The position numbers and the translations under genes were made by a program. This document shows positions 55,711 to 63,628 of a DNA stretch of 64,000 nucleotides, in pieces. The notes below the pieces were generated by a model, which was given only the letters and a program-made list of their open reading frames with translations, did not search any database and was not told the DNA's origin. Each line of letters begins with the position of its first letter. Positions within the stretch are counted from its first letter, which is position 1. Source of the DNA: Fermentimonas sp. (lineage in GTDB: Bacteria; Bacteroidota; Bacteroidia; Bacteroidales; Dysgonomonadaceae); the NCBI GenBank assembly GCA_015478775.1, contig JADMKP010000010.1:1-64000 (forward strand). Reading direction: 5' to 3'.

Positions 55711-55820
55711 TGGTTGTCTCACGACAACCAATCTTCATTGTTAACCTTAAATCTAATACCATGAAAAACACGATGCAAATATATAGTGTTTATGCTTACC
55801 CTCCAAATAATATGACATGA
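55711..55820 (+). promoter_or_regulatory. Leader-like element: hairpin plus 19-codon ORF
   Basis: A perfect 8-bp hairpin (55711-55718 with 55723-55730, loop TCAC) is followed 30 bases later by a short ORF, 55761-55820, encoding MKNTMQIYSVYAYPPNNMT. The segment between reads TTAACCTTAAATCTAATACC, a pattern I associate with leader regions ahead of SusC-type genes in Bacteroidales. No large gene follows on this strand, so it is orphaned: either a remnant of a lost gene or an independent small RNA. Nothing else is evident in the gene-free stretch 55652-55940. Confidence 0.4.
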
Positions 55821-55940
55821 AAAGTGGTGTATTTAAAATTATTTAATACTTTATTTCGTTTTAACTTACGAATTAGCACTTTTATTAGTATTTATTTACA
55901 ACTATCGCACACAAATTGTCTTTCTTGTATGGCTTATTAT

Positions 55941-56927
55941 TTAATCGTAAATCTTGTTCGCAAAGAAATTCAATAAACTCAAATTATATCTATACCATCT
56001 TCTAGTGGCCGTTTGCTTGCCACCAAACTGAAGTAAAAACCTTGAGCGACCGGCATTCTTATTCAAGAACCCCACATCCATATAGTCGAAAAACTTAAAA
56101 CCCTTATTCTCTGCCAGCTGCATAGCAGAATAGAGTGTAAATATAGTTGGATGAAGAAATTTATACCTCTTGCTCTTTCCCCAGTAATATAAGCAGTATA
56201 CAGTTTCATTACCTTCAAATCCGAGAACTGCACCACCAATAATTTTATTCTGATAACGTGACAAAATTATCTTTCCCTTTCCATTTAATATATAGTGATG
56301 AAAGAAGTTTTCGAAATATTTGTAAGGAGGAAATCTGTGAGTAATCTTTTTATTGTTAGTAAGCTCAATGAGCTTATAAATCTCAGGTAAATTATCTTCA
56401 GAAGTAAATTCCTCAATCTTCACACCCTTCTTAATTGCTTTATTTACCTGATTTCTTCTAGAATTAGATAGCTGGTCCCATATTTTTCTTTTACGTTGCA
56501 GCGAGTTTTTCACATTAATCCACTTAACAGAGTAAAATCTATTCTCCCTAAAACCCTTATACCCAAAAATACTACTGCCCAGTGAGTCGTAACGAATCAA
56601 AAATACTTTGTTTTTAACCTCATCAACCAGTCGCGAAATAAGCAGATGAAACAGATCGATTTTAGAAATGCTTTTGTCAAAAAATGAAGGTTGCTGCGAA
56701 ATAAAACACCTTTTAAAAAGCGATCCATGAAGATACCTGTTTCGTCTAACAATCACTGCAAACATTGCAGCCACAGGTTGCCTCTCTTTAAAAGCAACCA
56801 GCATAAAAGGTTTATAGGTAGGTGCACTGTTATACCAATCGAAAGAAGATGAATAGTGAAAGAAATTACTATCCTCTAAATACGGCAAATCTTCCTTATT
56901 ATAATAAATATTTACGCTATATTCCAT
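55941..56927 (-). CDS. FemAB/GNAT-like acyltransferase family protein
   Basis: A 328-residue protein with a GNAT-like fold in two halves. The segment SNSRRNQVNKAIKKGVKIEEF matches the FemAB and BioF2-like acetyltransferase (Acetyltransf_6) groups. The C-terminal half has KGKIILSRYQNKIIGGAVLGFEGNETVYCLYYWGKS. The terminal part FFDYMDVGFLNKNAGRSRFLLQFGGKQTATRRWYRY is characteristic of FemAB-like proteins. It may transfer an acyl or aminoacyl group to a wall or polysaccharide precursor; the substrate is unknown. It is divergent from galE. Confidence 0.78.
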   Translation of the reverse strand: MEYSVNIYYNKEDLPYLEDSNFFHYSSSFDWYNSAPTYKPFMLVAFKERQPVAAMFAVIVRRNRYLHGSLFKRCFISQQPSFFDKSISKIDLFHLLISRLVDEVKNKVFLIRYDSLGSSIFGYKGFRENRFYSVKWINVKNSLQRKRKIWDQLSNSRRNQVNKAIKKGVKIEEFTSEDNLPEIYKLIELTNNKKITHRFPPYKYFENFFHHYILNGKGKIILSRYQNKIIGGAVLGFEGNETVYCLYYWGKSKRYKFLHPTIFTLYSAMQLAENKGFKFFDYMDVGFLNKNAGRSRFLLQFGGKQTATRRWYRYNLSLLNFFANKIYD

Positions 56928-57040
56928 TACTTTTAAATCACATCATTTAACATGACAAGCAAATATAATAAAAATAATTAAACAACAGGAGTAACCTTGG
57001 TTCTAAAAGGTTTGTCGTAACAAATAACCTTTATTTTTTG

Positions 57041-57048
57041 TAATTTTG
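57041..57048 (+). promoter_or_regulatory. Possible -7 box of galE
   Basis: TAATTTTG fits TAnnTTTG 38 bases ahead of the ATG. No TTG stands at the ideal -33 spacing, so it is only a candidate. Confidence 0.4.
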
Positions 57049-57085
57049 AAGTTCTATCGAAAGACCGAATAAAAGAAGTAAAAAT

Positions 57086-58117
57086 ATGAGTAAAAAGATT
57101 TTAGTAACTGGTGGAACCGGATATATTGGTTCGCACACAGTTGTTGAGTTGCAACAAGCAGGCTACGAGGTTGTTATAATAGACAATCTGTCAAATTCTA
57201 ACGAAGAAGTATTAGACGGTATTGTTAATATTACCGGCAAACGCCCCATCTTCTTTAATATAGATTGCACAGATATGAATGCACTAACACCCCTTTTTAG
57301 TGAACATGCATTTGTTGGTATCATTCATTTTGCTGCAAGTAAGGCAGTAGGTGAGTCGGTACAAAAACCACTATTATACTACCGTAATAATCTGGTTTCG
57401 CTAATTAACCTTCTTGAGTTAATGCCTCGGCATAATGTAAAAGGAATTGTATTCTCGTCTTCATGCACGGTGTATGGAGAACCGGACAGTAACCCTATCG
57501 ATGAAAATGCACCAATCAAGCCCGCTGCATCACCCTACGGAAACAGTAAGCAGATAAACGAAGAGATAATTAAAGATTTCATTCACTCGGGTGCAGATGT
57601 AAAGAGCATCATACTCCGATATTTCAACCCGATTGGCGCGCACCCCTCGGCCGAGATTGGCGAGCTGCCACTTGGAGTGCCTCAAAACTTGGTGCCATAT
57701 ATTACTCAAACCGGACTTGGTATAAGAGAGCAATTAAGCGTTTTTGGCGATGATTATGATACTCCCGACGGATCTTGCATCAGAGATTTTATTAACGTGG
57801 TAGACCTCGCTAAAGCGCATGTTATAGCAATTGAAAGGATGCTTAATGATAAATCAAACGATAAGGTAGAGATATTTAACCTTGGCACCGGCATTGGTGT
57901 ATCGGTATTAGAACTGATTAATCTTTTCGAAAAAGTATCGGGCACTTCTCTCAATTACAAGATAGTTGACAGACGAGAAGGAGATATAGAAAAGATTTGG
58001 GCACAACCCGATAAAGCAAATAACGTGCTCGGTTGGAAAGCAGAAAAAAGCATTGAAGAAACAATGGATTCTGCTTGGAAATGGCAACTTCGTTTACGCG
58101 AAAAAGGCGTAATGTAA
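57086..58117 (+). CDS. galE: UDP-glucose 4-epimerase
   Basis: A 343-residue NAD-dependent epimerase interconverting UDP-glucose and UDP-galactose for sugar use and envelope polysaccharide. The Rossmann motif GGTGYIGSHTV begins at 9. The serine of SSSCTVYGEP and the catalytic pair Y151/K155 (SPYGNSKQ) form the active site. The tail segments GDYDTPDGSCIRDFINVVDLAKAH and ADKANNVLGWKAEKSIEETM-like are typical. Length is normal. It stands alone. Confidence 0.95.
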   Translation: MSKKILVTGGTGYIGSHTVVELQQAGYEVVIIDNLSNSNEEVLDGIVNITGKRPIFFNIDCTDMNALTPLFSEHAFVGIIHFAASKAVGESVQKPLLYYRNNLVSLINLLELMPRHNVKGIVFSSSCTVYGEPDSNPIDENAPIKPAASPYGNSKQINEEIIKDFIHSGADVKSIILRYFNPIGAHPSAEIGELPLGVPQNLVPYITQTGLGIREQLSVFGDDYDTPDGSCIRDFINVVDLAKAHVIAIERMLNDKSNDKVEIFNLGTGIGVSVLELINLFEKVSGTSLNYKIVDRREGDIEKIWAQPDKANNVLGWKAEKSIEETMDSAWKWQLRLREKGVM

Positions 58118-58142
58118 AAAACAGAATTGGTGATTTCTATCT

Positions 58143-58361
58143 TTAGAAGTAATATTCTATTATCAGATAGAAATCATCTTTTCCATCTTCAGTTTTAGTT
58201 ATTTCAATCTTATCTTCGCGAGCCAGCCAACCTATAGCAGTATATATTTCTTTCTTAGATAAGCCAGTTTCTTCACTCAATTTCTTTGCGGTCCAACTCT
58301 GTTTGTTAGAAAGTAGGTTCCAAATAATACCTGCATTTGTTCCGATGTGTCTTTTTTCCAT
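58143..58361 (-). CDS. DUF2582-type winged helix protein
   Basis: A 73-residue protein. The sequence NAGIIWNLLSNKQSWTAKKLSEETGLSKKEIYTAIGWLAREDKIE matches the winged helix of DUF2582 (a small Bacteroidetes/Chlorobi family). It has the pattern of a helix-turn-helix DNA-binding protein, but the regulon is unknown. The frame is open to 58397, and the ATG at 58361 (MEKRHIGTNAG) gives the usual family start. It converges with galE, with 25 bases between the stops. Confidence 0.8.
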   Translation of the reverse strand: MEKRHIGTNAGIIWNLLSNKQSWTAKKLSEETGLSKKEIYTAIGWLAREDKIEITKTEDGKDDFYLIIEYYF

Positions 58362-58500
58362 ATTTTTATTAGTTTTTGAGCTCCACCACTTATACAAAGA
58401 AAGTAGGGTAGTAATAAAACGAATCTAATTAACATTTTGTTTTAACAGAGTTGCAAAAAAATTAGATATCGACACAAAAAAAATGGATATAACAACAGAA

Positions 58501-59343
58501 TCAGAAATAAGAATAAATGGTAAAATAAAGGTAGATAGCTGGTATAGCTATCAATAAACTATCAATTCTGTCTAGTATGCCCCCATGACCCGGAATGAGA
58601 TTGCCAGAGTCTTTAACCGAACTAGTGCGTTTTATGAGAGATTCAAACAGGTCGCCCATGGTTCCAAAAATTGCAATTACAACTGCCGAGCCAATCCAAA
58701 ATACAACCGAATACTCTGAATAAAATCTTGCAAATACTAATGAAGCAATTACCGTAAACAATATACCTGCAACAAACCCTTCAACAGTTTTCTTAGGAGA
58801 GATATGTTCCATGAGCTTTCTCTTGCCAAGGAGCGATCCAAAAAAGTAAGCAGCGGTGTCGTTAACCCAAATAAACACAAAAATTGCCAGTACCGGCGCA
58901 TAATGATAACCCACGCCACCCATTTCGCCAGGGAAGAAATACGACATAAACAATAGCAAACTCATTGGCATAGTTACATACATCTGTCCAAATCCAGAAT
59001 ATATAATACCATGCAAAATATCTTGTCGTTTAATAAATATTGCCGAGGAAATTAAAATCAGCAAATAAAGCAGCACAGATATCGGCAGTGCAATTAGTGA
59101 TATCTCCTCCAGATATAAAAATACCGAGAAGAATATCACCACTCCCATTACAATGTTGAAGATCTTGCTTATAGCGTGCGAAGTATCCTTCTCCATCATT
59201 CTATAAAACTCAAACAGACTAATACCCAGTATAGTTCCGAATATTGCTACAAATGAGAATCTGCCTCCAAGTACACCTAAAAGGATAAACAGGATATATA
59301 AAGTGCCTGCCACTGCACGCGTACCAATATCTTTTAATTTCAA
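58501..59343 (-). CDS. cdsA: Phosphatidate cytidylyltransferase
   Basis: A 280-residue integral membrane enzyme making CDP-diacylglycerol, the precursor of phosphatidylethanolamine and other lipids. About eight transmembrane helices are visible. The family signature is in the C-terminal part: GDLFESLIKRTSSVKDSGNLIPGHGGILDRIDSLL, which includes the conserved S-x-x-K-R-x-x-x-x-K-D and the P-G-H-G-G-x-x-D-R-x-D motif. It begins 6 bases after the DUF5606 gene, so the two are co-transcribed. Confidence 0.96.
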   Translation of the reverse strand: MKLKDIGTRAVAGTLYILFILLGVLGGRFSFVAIFGTILGISLFEFYRMMEKDTSHAISKIFNIVMGVVIFFSVFLYLEEISLIALPISVLLYLLILISSAIFIKRQDILHGIIYSGFGQMYVTMPMSLLLFMSYFFPGEMGGVGYHYAPVLAIFVFIWVNDTAAYFFGSLLGKRKLMEHISPKKTVEGFVAGILFTVIASLVFARFYSEYSVVFWIGSAVVIAIFGTMGDLFESLIKRTSSVKDSGNLIPGHGGILDRIDSLLIAIPAIYLYFTIYSYF

Positions 59344-59349
59344 ACCATG

Positions 59350-59883
59350 TTAATTTTGGTCGTCTATAGTATTATCCTGATTTTCTGTAGTTACATCTTC
59401 AGAAGTCTTTTCAGAAGTTTCTCCTTCAGAATCTAAAGCTTCTCCTTCAGCATCTAAAGCTTCTCCTTCTGCACCCTCAGTTTCCTCTTCTTCAACCACT
59501 TTTTCAAGGTCGATATTGTTCTCCATCAGAATATTATACCATGATATTATTTTTTTTACATCAGAAGTATATACACTCTCTTTATTATAGTTGGGGAGCA
59601 CCTCTTCAAGATAATTGAAATAATCTTTTCCAGATGATTTAGCCCCAAGAGAAACCTTATTGCCGCTTTCTTTTTCTTTAATTGCTTTTAAAACATCCCT
59701 TAAAGGAGTATCACCCTCGTTGGTGTATATCGATACATCACTTAAAGCAACAACCTTTTCGTGCATATATACAGGAATACGTTTTCCATCAGTAAGAGAT
59801 TCAACAACATTCATATTTTTGTTTGTAGAAATTAATTTGTACAAACCCGGTTTACCGGTTACAGATAATATTTTGGTTAGCAT
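59350..59883 (-). CDS. DUF5606-family protein with acidic repeat tail
   Basis: A 177-residue protein. The N-terminus MLTKILSVTGKPGLYKLISTNKNMNVVESL and the region YMHEKVVALSDVSIYTNEGD are typical of DUF5606, a Bacteroidetes-restricted family of unknown function. The C-terminal ~45 residues are acidic and contain a repeat (EGEALDAEGEALDSEGE), encoded by a 21-bp tandem repeat (59420-59470). The gene is first in an operon with cdsA and has a consensus promoter. The tail length may vary between strains. Confidence 0.87.
   Translation of the reverse strand: MLTKILSVTGKPGLYKLISTNKNMNVVESLTDGKRIPVYMHEKVVALSDVSIYTNEGDTPLRDVLKAIKEKESGNKVSLGAKSSGKDYFNYLEEVLPNYNKESVYTSDVKKIISWYNILMENNIDLEKVVEEEETEGAEGEALDAEGEALDSEGETSEKTSEDVTTENQDNTIDDQN
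59420..59470. repeat. 21-bp tandem repeat in the DUF5606 gene
   Basis: Two units of 21 bases (59420-59440 and 59441-59461) differ at one base, and a partial third unit (59462-59470) follows. The repeat lies in frame and encodes the E-G-E-A-L-D-x pattern. Slippage could change the tail by seven residues at a time without a frameshift. Confidence 0.85.
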
Positions 59884-59925
59884 ATTTTATTTTGTTTATT
59901 AAATATCATTATATATAAAACTGTG

Positions 59926-59956
59926 CAAAAGTAATCAGACTATGCTTTATTCGCAA
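59926..59956 (-). promoter_or_regulatory. Promoter of the DUF5606-cdsA operon
   Basis: On the minus strand TTG (complement of 59954-59956), a 20-base spacer and TACTTTTG (complement of 59926-59933) match both boxes. The ATG of the DUF5606 gene follows 43 bases later. Confidence 0.8.
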
Positions 59957-60048
59957 CTTTTAAAGAATAATCTATTCTAAATTATTTTTACAACCACACT
60001 ACTTGTTATAATAATTACTACTTTCGTAATCATAACTACGTAAATAGA

Positions 60049-61257
60049 ATGAATATGTTTAACAAAATTGCAATGATAAGTATAGTCGCTTCACTCATGC
60101 TCTCATGTACCGGAAATCGCACCAATAATAGTGATAATAACGCCAACGGTGGTGATAATGAAGAGGTTGCAGCAACCAATGTAACCCAACTTACCGAAGC
60201 AAAAAGCGGAGAATTATTTCTTCTCATTGGCACATATACATCAAAAGAAGGTAGCAAGGGAGTATATGTTCACCGTTTCAATACCGAAACGGGCAGTTCA
60301 GATTCCATAAGCATGGTAGAGGCCAATAACCCCTCATACCTAGCTATAAGCCCATCTCAAGATTATGTTTATGCCGTTGGAGAAGATGAAAACAGCGGTG
60401 TATATTCATTCTCATTCGATAAAAAAAGTGGCACATTAATACCAATAAACTTCCAACCCACACTCAGTTCTGGTCCGTGCTATATTACAATCGACCCGAG
60501 CGGCAAAAACATATACACAGCCAATTATGGCGGTGGAAGCATCTCCTCATTTCAGGTTAATACCGATGGCAGCCTCACGCCAGCAACATCCGTACTATCG
60601 TTCCAAGGATCGGGCCCCGACACAACCCGACAAAAAAGTCCGCATTTACACAGCGTAATGTTTACATCCGCCGGTGATTACTTATTTGCCACCGACCTGG
60701 GCAGCGATAGGTTATACCGCTTAAGCAGCACAAACTCACCCTTTGAAGGACAACCAAGCATAGACGAAAGAAGCCTAAGAGTATTTGATATGCCCCCCGG
60801 AACCGGTCCAAGGCACTTTGCCTTTCACCCCGATGACGATAAATATCTCTATATATTAGGCGAGCTATCGGGCGAAGTAGCACTATTTGATTACGCAAAT
60901 GGCGACATTTCGCATAAGCAAACAGTAGTTGCCGACAGCGTGGGCGCACGAGGCAGTGCCGATATACACATTACGCCCGATGGACGATTTCTGTACTCAT
61001 CAAACCGACTACAAGCCGATGGTATAGCCATATTTGCAATCAACGCCGACGATGGAACACTCGAAAAAGTTGGCTACCAACCCACAGCCCGTCACCCTCG
61101 CAATTTTGTGATCACACCAAACGGCAAATACCTTCTTGTGGCCGGCAGAGACGACAATAAAATTCAGGTTTTCGAAATCAATCAAGATACCGGATTGCTA
61201 ACCAATACAAATCAGGATATATTGATTGATAAACCGGTGTGTTTGAAGTTAATATAA
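60049..61257 (+). CDS. Lactonase-family (6-phosphogluconolactonase-like) lipoprotein
   Basis: A 402-residue beta-propeller protein of the Lactonase (YbhE/Pgl) family. The lipobox LMLSC gives cysteine 20. After a Asn/Asp-rich linker (~23-45) comes the propeller, with LLIGTYTSKEGSKGVYVHRFN, NPSYLAISPSQDYVYAVGE, GPCYITIDPSGKNIYTANYGGGSISSF, GTGPRHFAFHPDDDKYLYI and ARHPRNFVITPNGKYLLVAGRD. The E. coli homologue Pgl is cytoplasmic; this exported form may act on another lactone or sugar. The start could be Met1 or Met3. It stands alone, just before the accessory segment. Confidence 0.88.
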   Translation: MNMFNKIAMISIVASLMLSCTGNRTNNSDNNANGGDNEEVAATNVTQLTEAKSGELFLLIGTYTSKEGSKGVYVHRFNTETGSSDSISMVEANNPSYLAISPSQDYVYAVGEDENSGVYSFSFDKKSGTLIPINFQPTLSSGPCYITIDPSGKNIYTANYGGGSISSFQVNTDGSLTPATSVLSFQGSGPDTTRQKSPHLHSVMFTSAGDYLFATDLGSDRLYRLSSTNSPFEGQPSIDERSLRVFDMPPGTGPRHFAFHPDDDKYLYILGELSGEVALFDYANGDISHKQTVVADSVGARGSADIHITPDGRFLYSSNRLQADGIAIFAINADDGTLEKVGYQPTARHPRNFVITPNGKYLLVAGRDDNKIQVFEINQDTGLLTNTNQDILIDKPVCLKLI

Positions 61258-61344
61258 TCGTATCCTTTCAGCTAATTGAATAAAATAGTCATTAGACAAA
61301 ATATTTAATTCCTGGGGATTATAATCTTTTCATGATCATAGTTT

Positions 61345-61728
61345 TTAACAACAATACAAACTCTCCGAATTCTTTTGCAAAGAAAAAGAAGAAAAGTAAA
61401 TCCAGATATGCATATCATCTAAATTCCACACACGGGGTAGGGATATAGATGTTTTTCCGTCTGAACGAACTGCAATCCCCGAAAAACTATCAACAAAGTT
61501 TTCTTTAGCATTAAAAGCTACAATATTAATCTGGTCGTTATCTTTTGCCGTACCTTTTGAGGTTGCATTTTGCTCGTCCCACGAGAATGTTACAGAATTA
61601 TTTTTATCATCCAACTCAAACATAATATTTGTAGGCAATTGCAAATCGCCCTCTGCAATCTTAATCTTACTATAATCGAGAGTGAAATCAGGATATTCAC
61701 CCACGATAGCTTCACGATATGCTTGGAG
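61345..61728 (-). pseudogene. DUF6266 C-terminal fragment
   Basis: An open frame of ~128 codons (LQAYREAIVGEYPDFTLDYS at its start, on the minus strand) that matches my recollection of the C-terminal half of DUF6266, a Bacteroidetes family of unknown function: YSKIKIAEGDLQLPTN, SVTFSWDEQNA, KDNDQINIVAFNAKENF, and a final HIWIYFSSFS. The N-terminal half is missing. It joins directly, in another frame, to an IstA N-terminal fragment near 61725, so the gene is broken. The GTG at 61704 is only a formal start; the natural start is lost. Confidence 0.7.
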
Positions 61729-62120
61729 CCTTTAACCCTCATATATTTACGATGAAAGTGTTCCATAAACTGAGTGTAGCTGTATGGATTGATTACATTG
61801 GCAGCATAATCATTGTAATGATACTGAAACGTGAAACCGGGATGACTGCGAGCTGCATTGATATGCTCTAAATAGAGCATTAAATCATCATGACGTGAGA
61901 CATCAATGGTGGTTTTACTGGTAAAAAGTTCGTTTAATCGGCTCTCATCAAAGTTTAACAGCTCACCAATACTGTAGCCACTTGAGTTAAACTGCTTAAC
62001 GTAAGTATTAACAGTATTACGAGATATACCCAGTATCGCACCAATACCGCGGTTACTAAAACCGTCTTTAAGCAAAACTAAAATTTGTTTTATATCCATT
62101 GGATCAAGTTTATTTGCCAT
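61725..62120 (-). pseudogene. istA: IS21-family transposase IstA, N-terminal fragment
   Basis: The first 132 codons of an IS21-type IstA. The start at 62120 gives MANKLDPMDIKQILVLLKDG, followed by a helix-turn-helix (GFSNRGIGAILGISRNTVNTY), and further INAARSHPGFTFQY and FMEHFHRKYMRVKGS. Full IstA is roughly 500 residues with a DDE integrase core, which is completely absent. The sequence changes after codon 132 into the DUF6266 fragment, and no istB is found. The frame continues for ~44 meaningless residues. It is a deletion or recombination product. Confidence 0.85.
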
Positions 62121-62164
62121 ATCGTATCCCTTTTTTGGGGACAAGATAACTTGATCTTTTCAAA

Positions 62165-62254
62165 GTGGCACAAATCGAACCGTGAAAAGTGGCACGGTTT
62201 GAACCGAAAACACTGGCACACATAGACCGATATCACTGGCACAAATCAAACCGT
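62165..62254. repeat. Terminal multiple repeats of the IS21-type element
   Basis: Four similar ~18-20-base units begin at 62165, 62189, 62213 and 62236, about 24 bases apart, each of the type (G/C)TGGCACAAATCGAACCG. They lie 45-134 bases upstream of istA. IS21-family ends carry such repeated transposase-binding sites. The outer edge of the element is therefore near 62254. Confidence 0.7.
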
Positions 62255-62472
62255 TATATCCACTATTATTTATTACTGGTTGTGAATCTTCTATTGATAC
62301 TTTAAACAATGAAGTAGAAGGAGAAATAGAATTTGAAATAAAAGGGGAGAAAGAAGTAAAAGAAGTAAAAGAAGAGAAAGAAGAAGATCACACTAATGGT
62401 AATTCAATTGAAGATTGGGAGGTGGATGCTGATTCGACAGTTTATGAGTTGAAGCCGAGTGGGAAGGGGTAG
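62255..62472 (+). pseudogene. 5'-truncated lipoprotein gene next to the IS end
   Basis: An open frame runs from the IS end to the stop TAG at 62470-62472 with no start codon near its beginning. It reads PLLFITGCESSIDTLNNE, in which FITGC is a lipobox and the C is at 62281. The rest is highly acidic and lysine-rich (EKEVKEVKEEKEEDHTN) and ends DSTVYELKPSGKG. The missing part is only the basic N-terminus and part of the signal core. The IS therefore entered or was joined inside the signal sequence. The family is unknown. Confidence 0.6.
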
Positions 62473-62639
62473 TTTAAAAAATAAATATGTAGTTTGTTTT
62501 ACACAACCCTTTTAAAGGTGATTTTTATTTCATTCTATTTATATTTTTAGTTAACTTTGGTTTTTTAACAGAATTAAATTTGTTGACTAAATAAAGATAT
62601 AATTAAACATATTTAAAAAACTTTCGTAAACACCCCCGA

Positions 62640-62884
62640 TTTCGTAAGGATATACGAATGTTATAAATCGGGTATATACGAATGTTGTATATTCATTGCG
62701 TAAATAACACGTTGTAGGCAAGCCAGACGAACAGAATAAATGAAGATTACGAAAGAAATGTATTTTTATTTTTTTGCCAACGCTCAGGAAAACAATTTTG
62801 CCAACGCACAAATGGCACATTTGGTTTTTCCAACGCACAAGCCAAACGAAAAAACCAAAAGAGCCATTTTTTTGCCAACGCACT
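62640..62884. repeat. Repeat-rich gene-free stretch before the vWA gene
   Basis: The direct repeat TATACGAATGTT occurs at 62651-62662 and 62675-62686. A 15-mer of the type TTTTGCCAACGCACA occurs four times (62772-62786, 62796-62810, 62825-62839 and 62870-62884) with one or two changes. An imperfect inverted repeat (62814-62829 with 62850-62865) is nested within. No credible gene is present from 62473 to 62943. Confidence 0.65.
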
Positions 62885-62943
62885 GAATAAGAATGAATAA
62901 TTGAAAAGAAGAAAAAAATAGTAAATTTTAAAATTAAATAAAT

Positions 62944-63621
62944 ATGGAAGAAACAGGATTAATTATTGACAAACCGGAAGTGCCAAGAACTTTTCATCAG
63001 TTGGGTATTTTAGTATTAGATGGCAGTGGCTCTATGAGTGCAACTGGAAGACAACAATTAACAAAAGCCCAGGAAGTAGAAATGGGAATAAAAGAAATGT
63101 TCTCTCGATTTGATGCAAGTAGAGTCAAAAACAACTTTTCTTTTTCTTGTATAAAGTTTGACACTTCCTCTACGGTAACATTGCAACCAACAGCATTCCA
63201 AGACCTTGATTATTTTAGTGAAGATTTTAATCCTTTAAACGGAAAAGGTAAAGGAACACACATTTTTGACGCTTTAAATGAAGCGAAAAAAATAGCGGAA
63301 GATTTTCTTGCAAATGCTCCGGCAGATGGTGTAAAACATAGTGTCGTAATTCTTTTGATGTCTGACGGTTTGTGTTTTCAACCAGAAACAACAATTGCTG
63401 TTGCGGATAACATAAAACAAAACAATCAAATTGTAATTGCATCAGCATACTTTGCTGAAATAGGGAATAGCGATAGTGAGGCAAATGACACCAAAAACTT
63501 GCTTCAAGCAGTTGCTACAAATCCTGTTTCTTACTATGCAACTGTTTATGACGGGGAAACTTTAAGAAAATTCTTTGAACGTTCTATCAGTCAATCTTCA
63601 GGTATTGGAAAAATAAACTAA
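62944..63621 (+). CDS. vWA-domain protein, TerY-like
   Basis: A 225-residue cytoplasmic protein made almost wholly of one von Willebrand A domain. The metal-ion-dependent adhesion site is complete: DGSGS with D26, S28 and S30, T105 in GKGTHIFDA, and D141 in LLMSDGLC. No signal peptide or membrane segment is seen. It is similar in size and layout to TerY proteins. The next gene, a PP2C-like phosphatase, starts 7 bases after the stop, so they form an operon. In TerY-P triads a serine/threonine kinase is the third member; whether one follows is not visible here. The partner substrate is unknown. Confidence 0.88.
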   Translation: MEETGLIIDKPEVPRTFHQLGILVLDGSGSMSATGRQQLTKAQEVEMGIKEMFSRFDASRVKNNFSFSCIKFDTSSTVTLQPTAFQDLDYFSEDFNPLNGKGKGTHIFDALNEAKKIAEDFLANAPADGVKHSVVILLMSDGLCFQPETTIAVADNIKQNNQIVIASAYFAEIGNSDSEANDTKNLLQAVATNPVSYYATVYDGETLRKFFERSISQSSGIGKIN

Positions 63622-63628
63622 TTATTCG

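Noticed and set aside
62690-62730. attC-like recombination site with AACACGTTG
   Set aside because: The paired box pattern of attC (RYYYAAC and GTTRRRY with matched inner boxes) cannot be completed here, and no integron integrase is in the window.
62587-62883. 98-codon minus-strand frame
   Set aside because: It lies wholly in the repeat cluster, has a Cys/Phe-rich low-complexity translation and no start or operon context.
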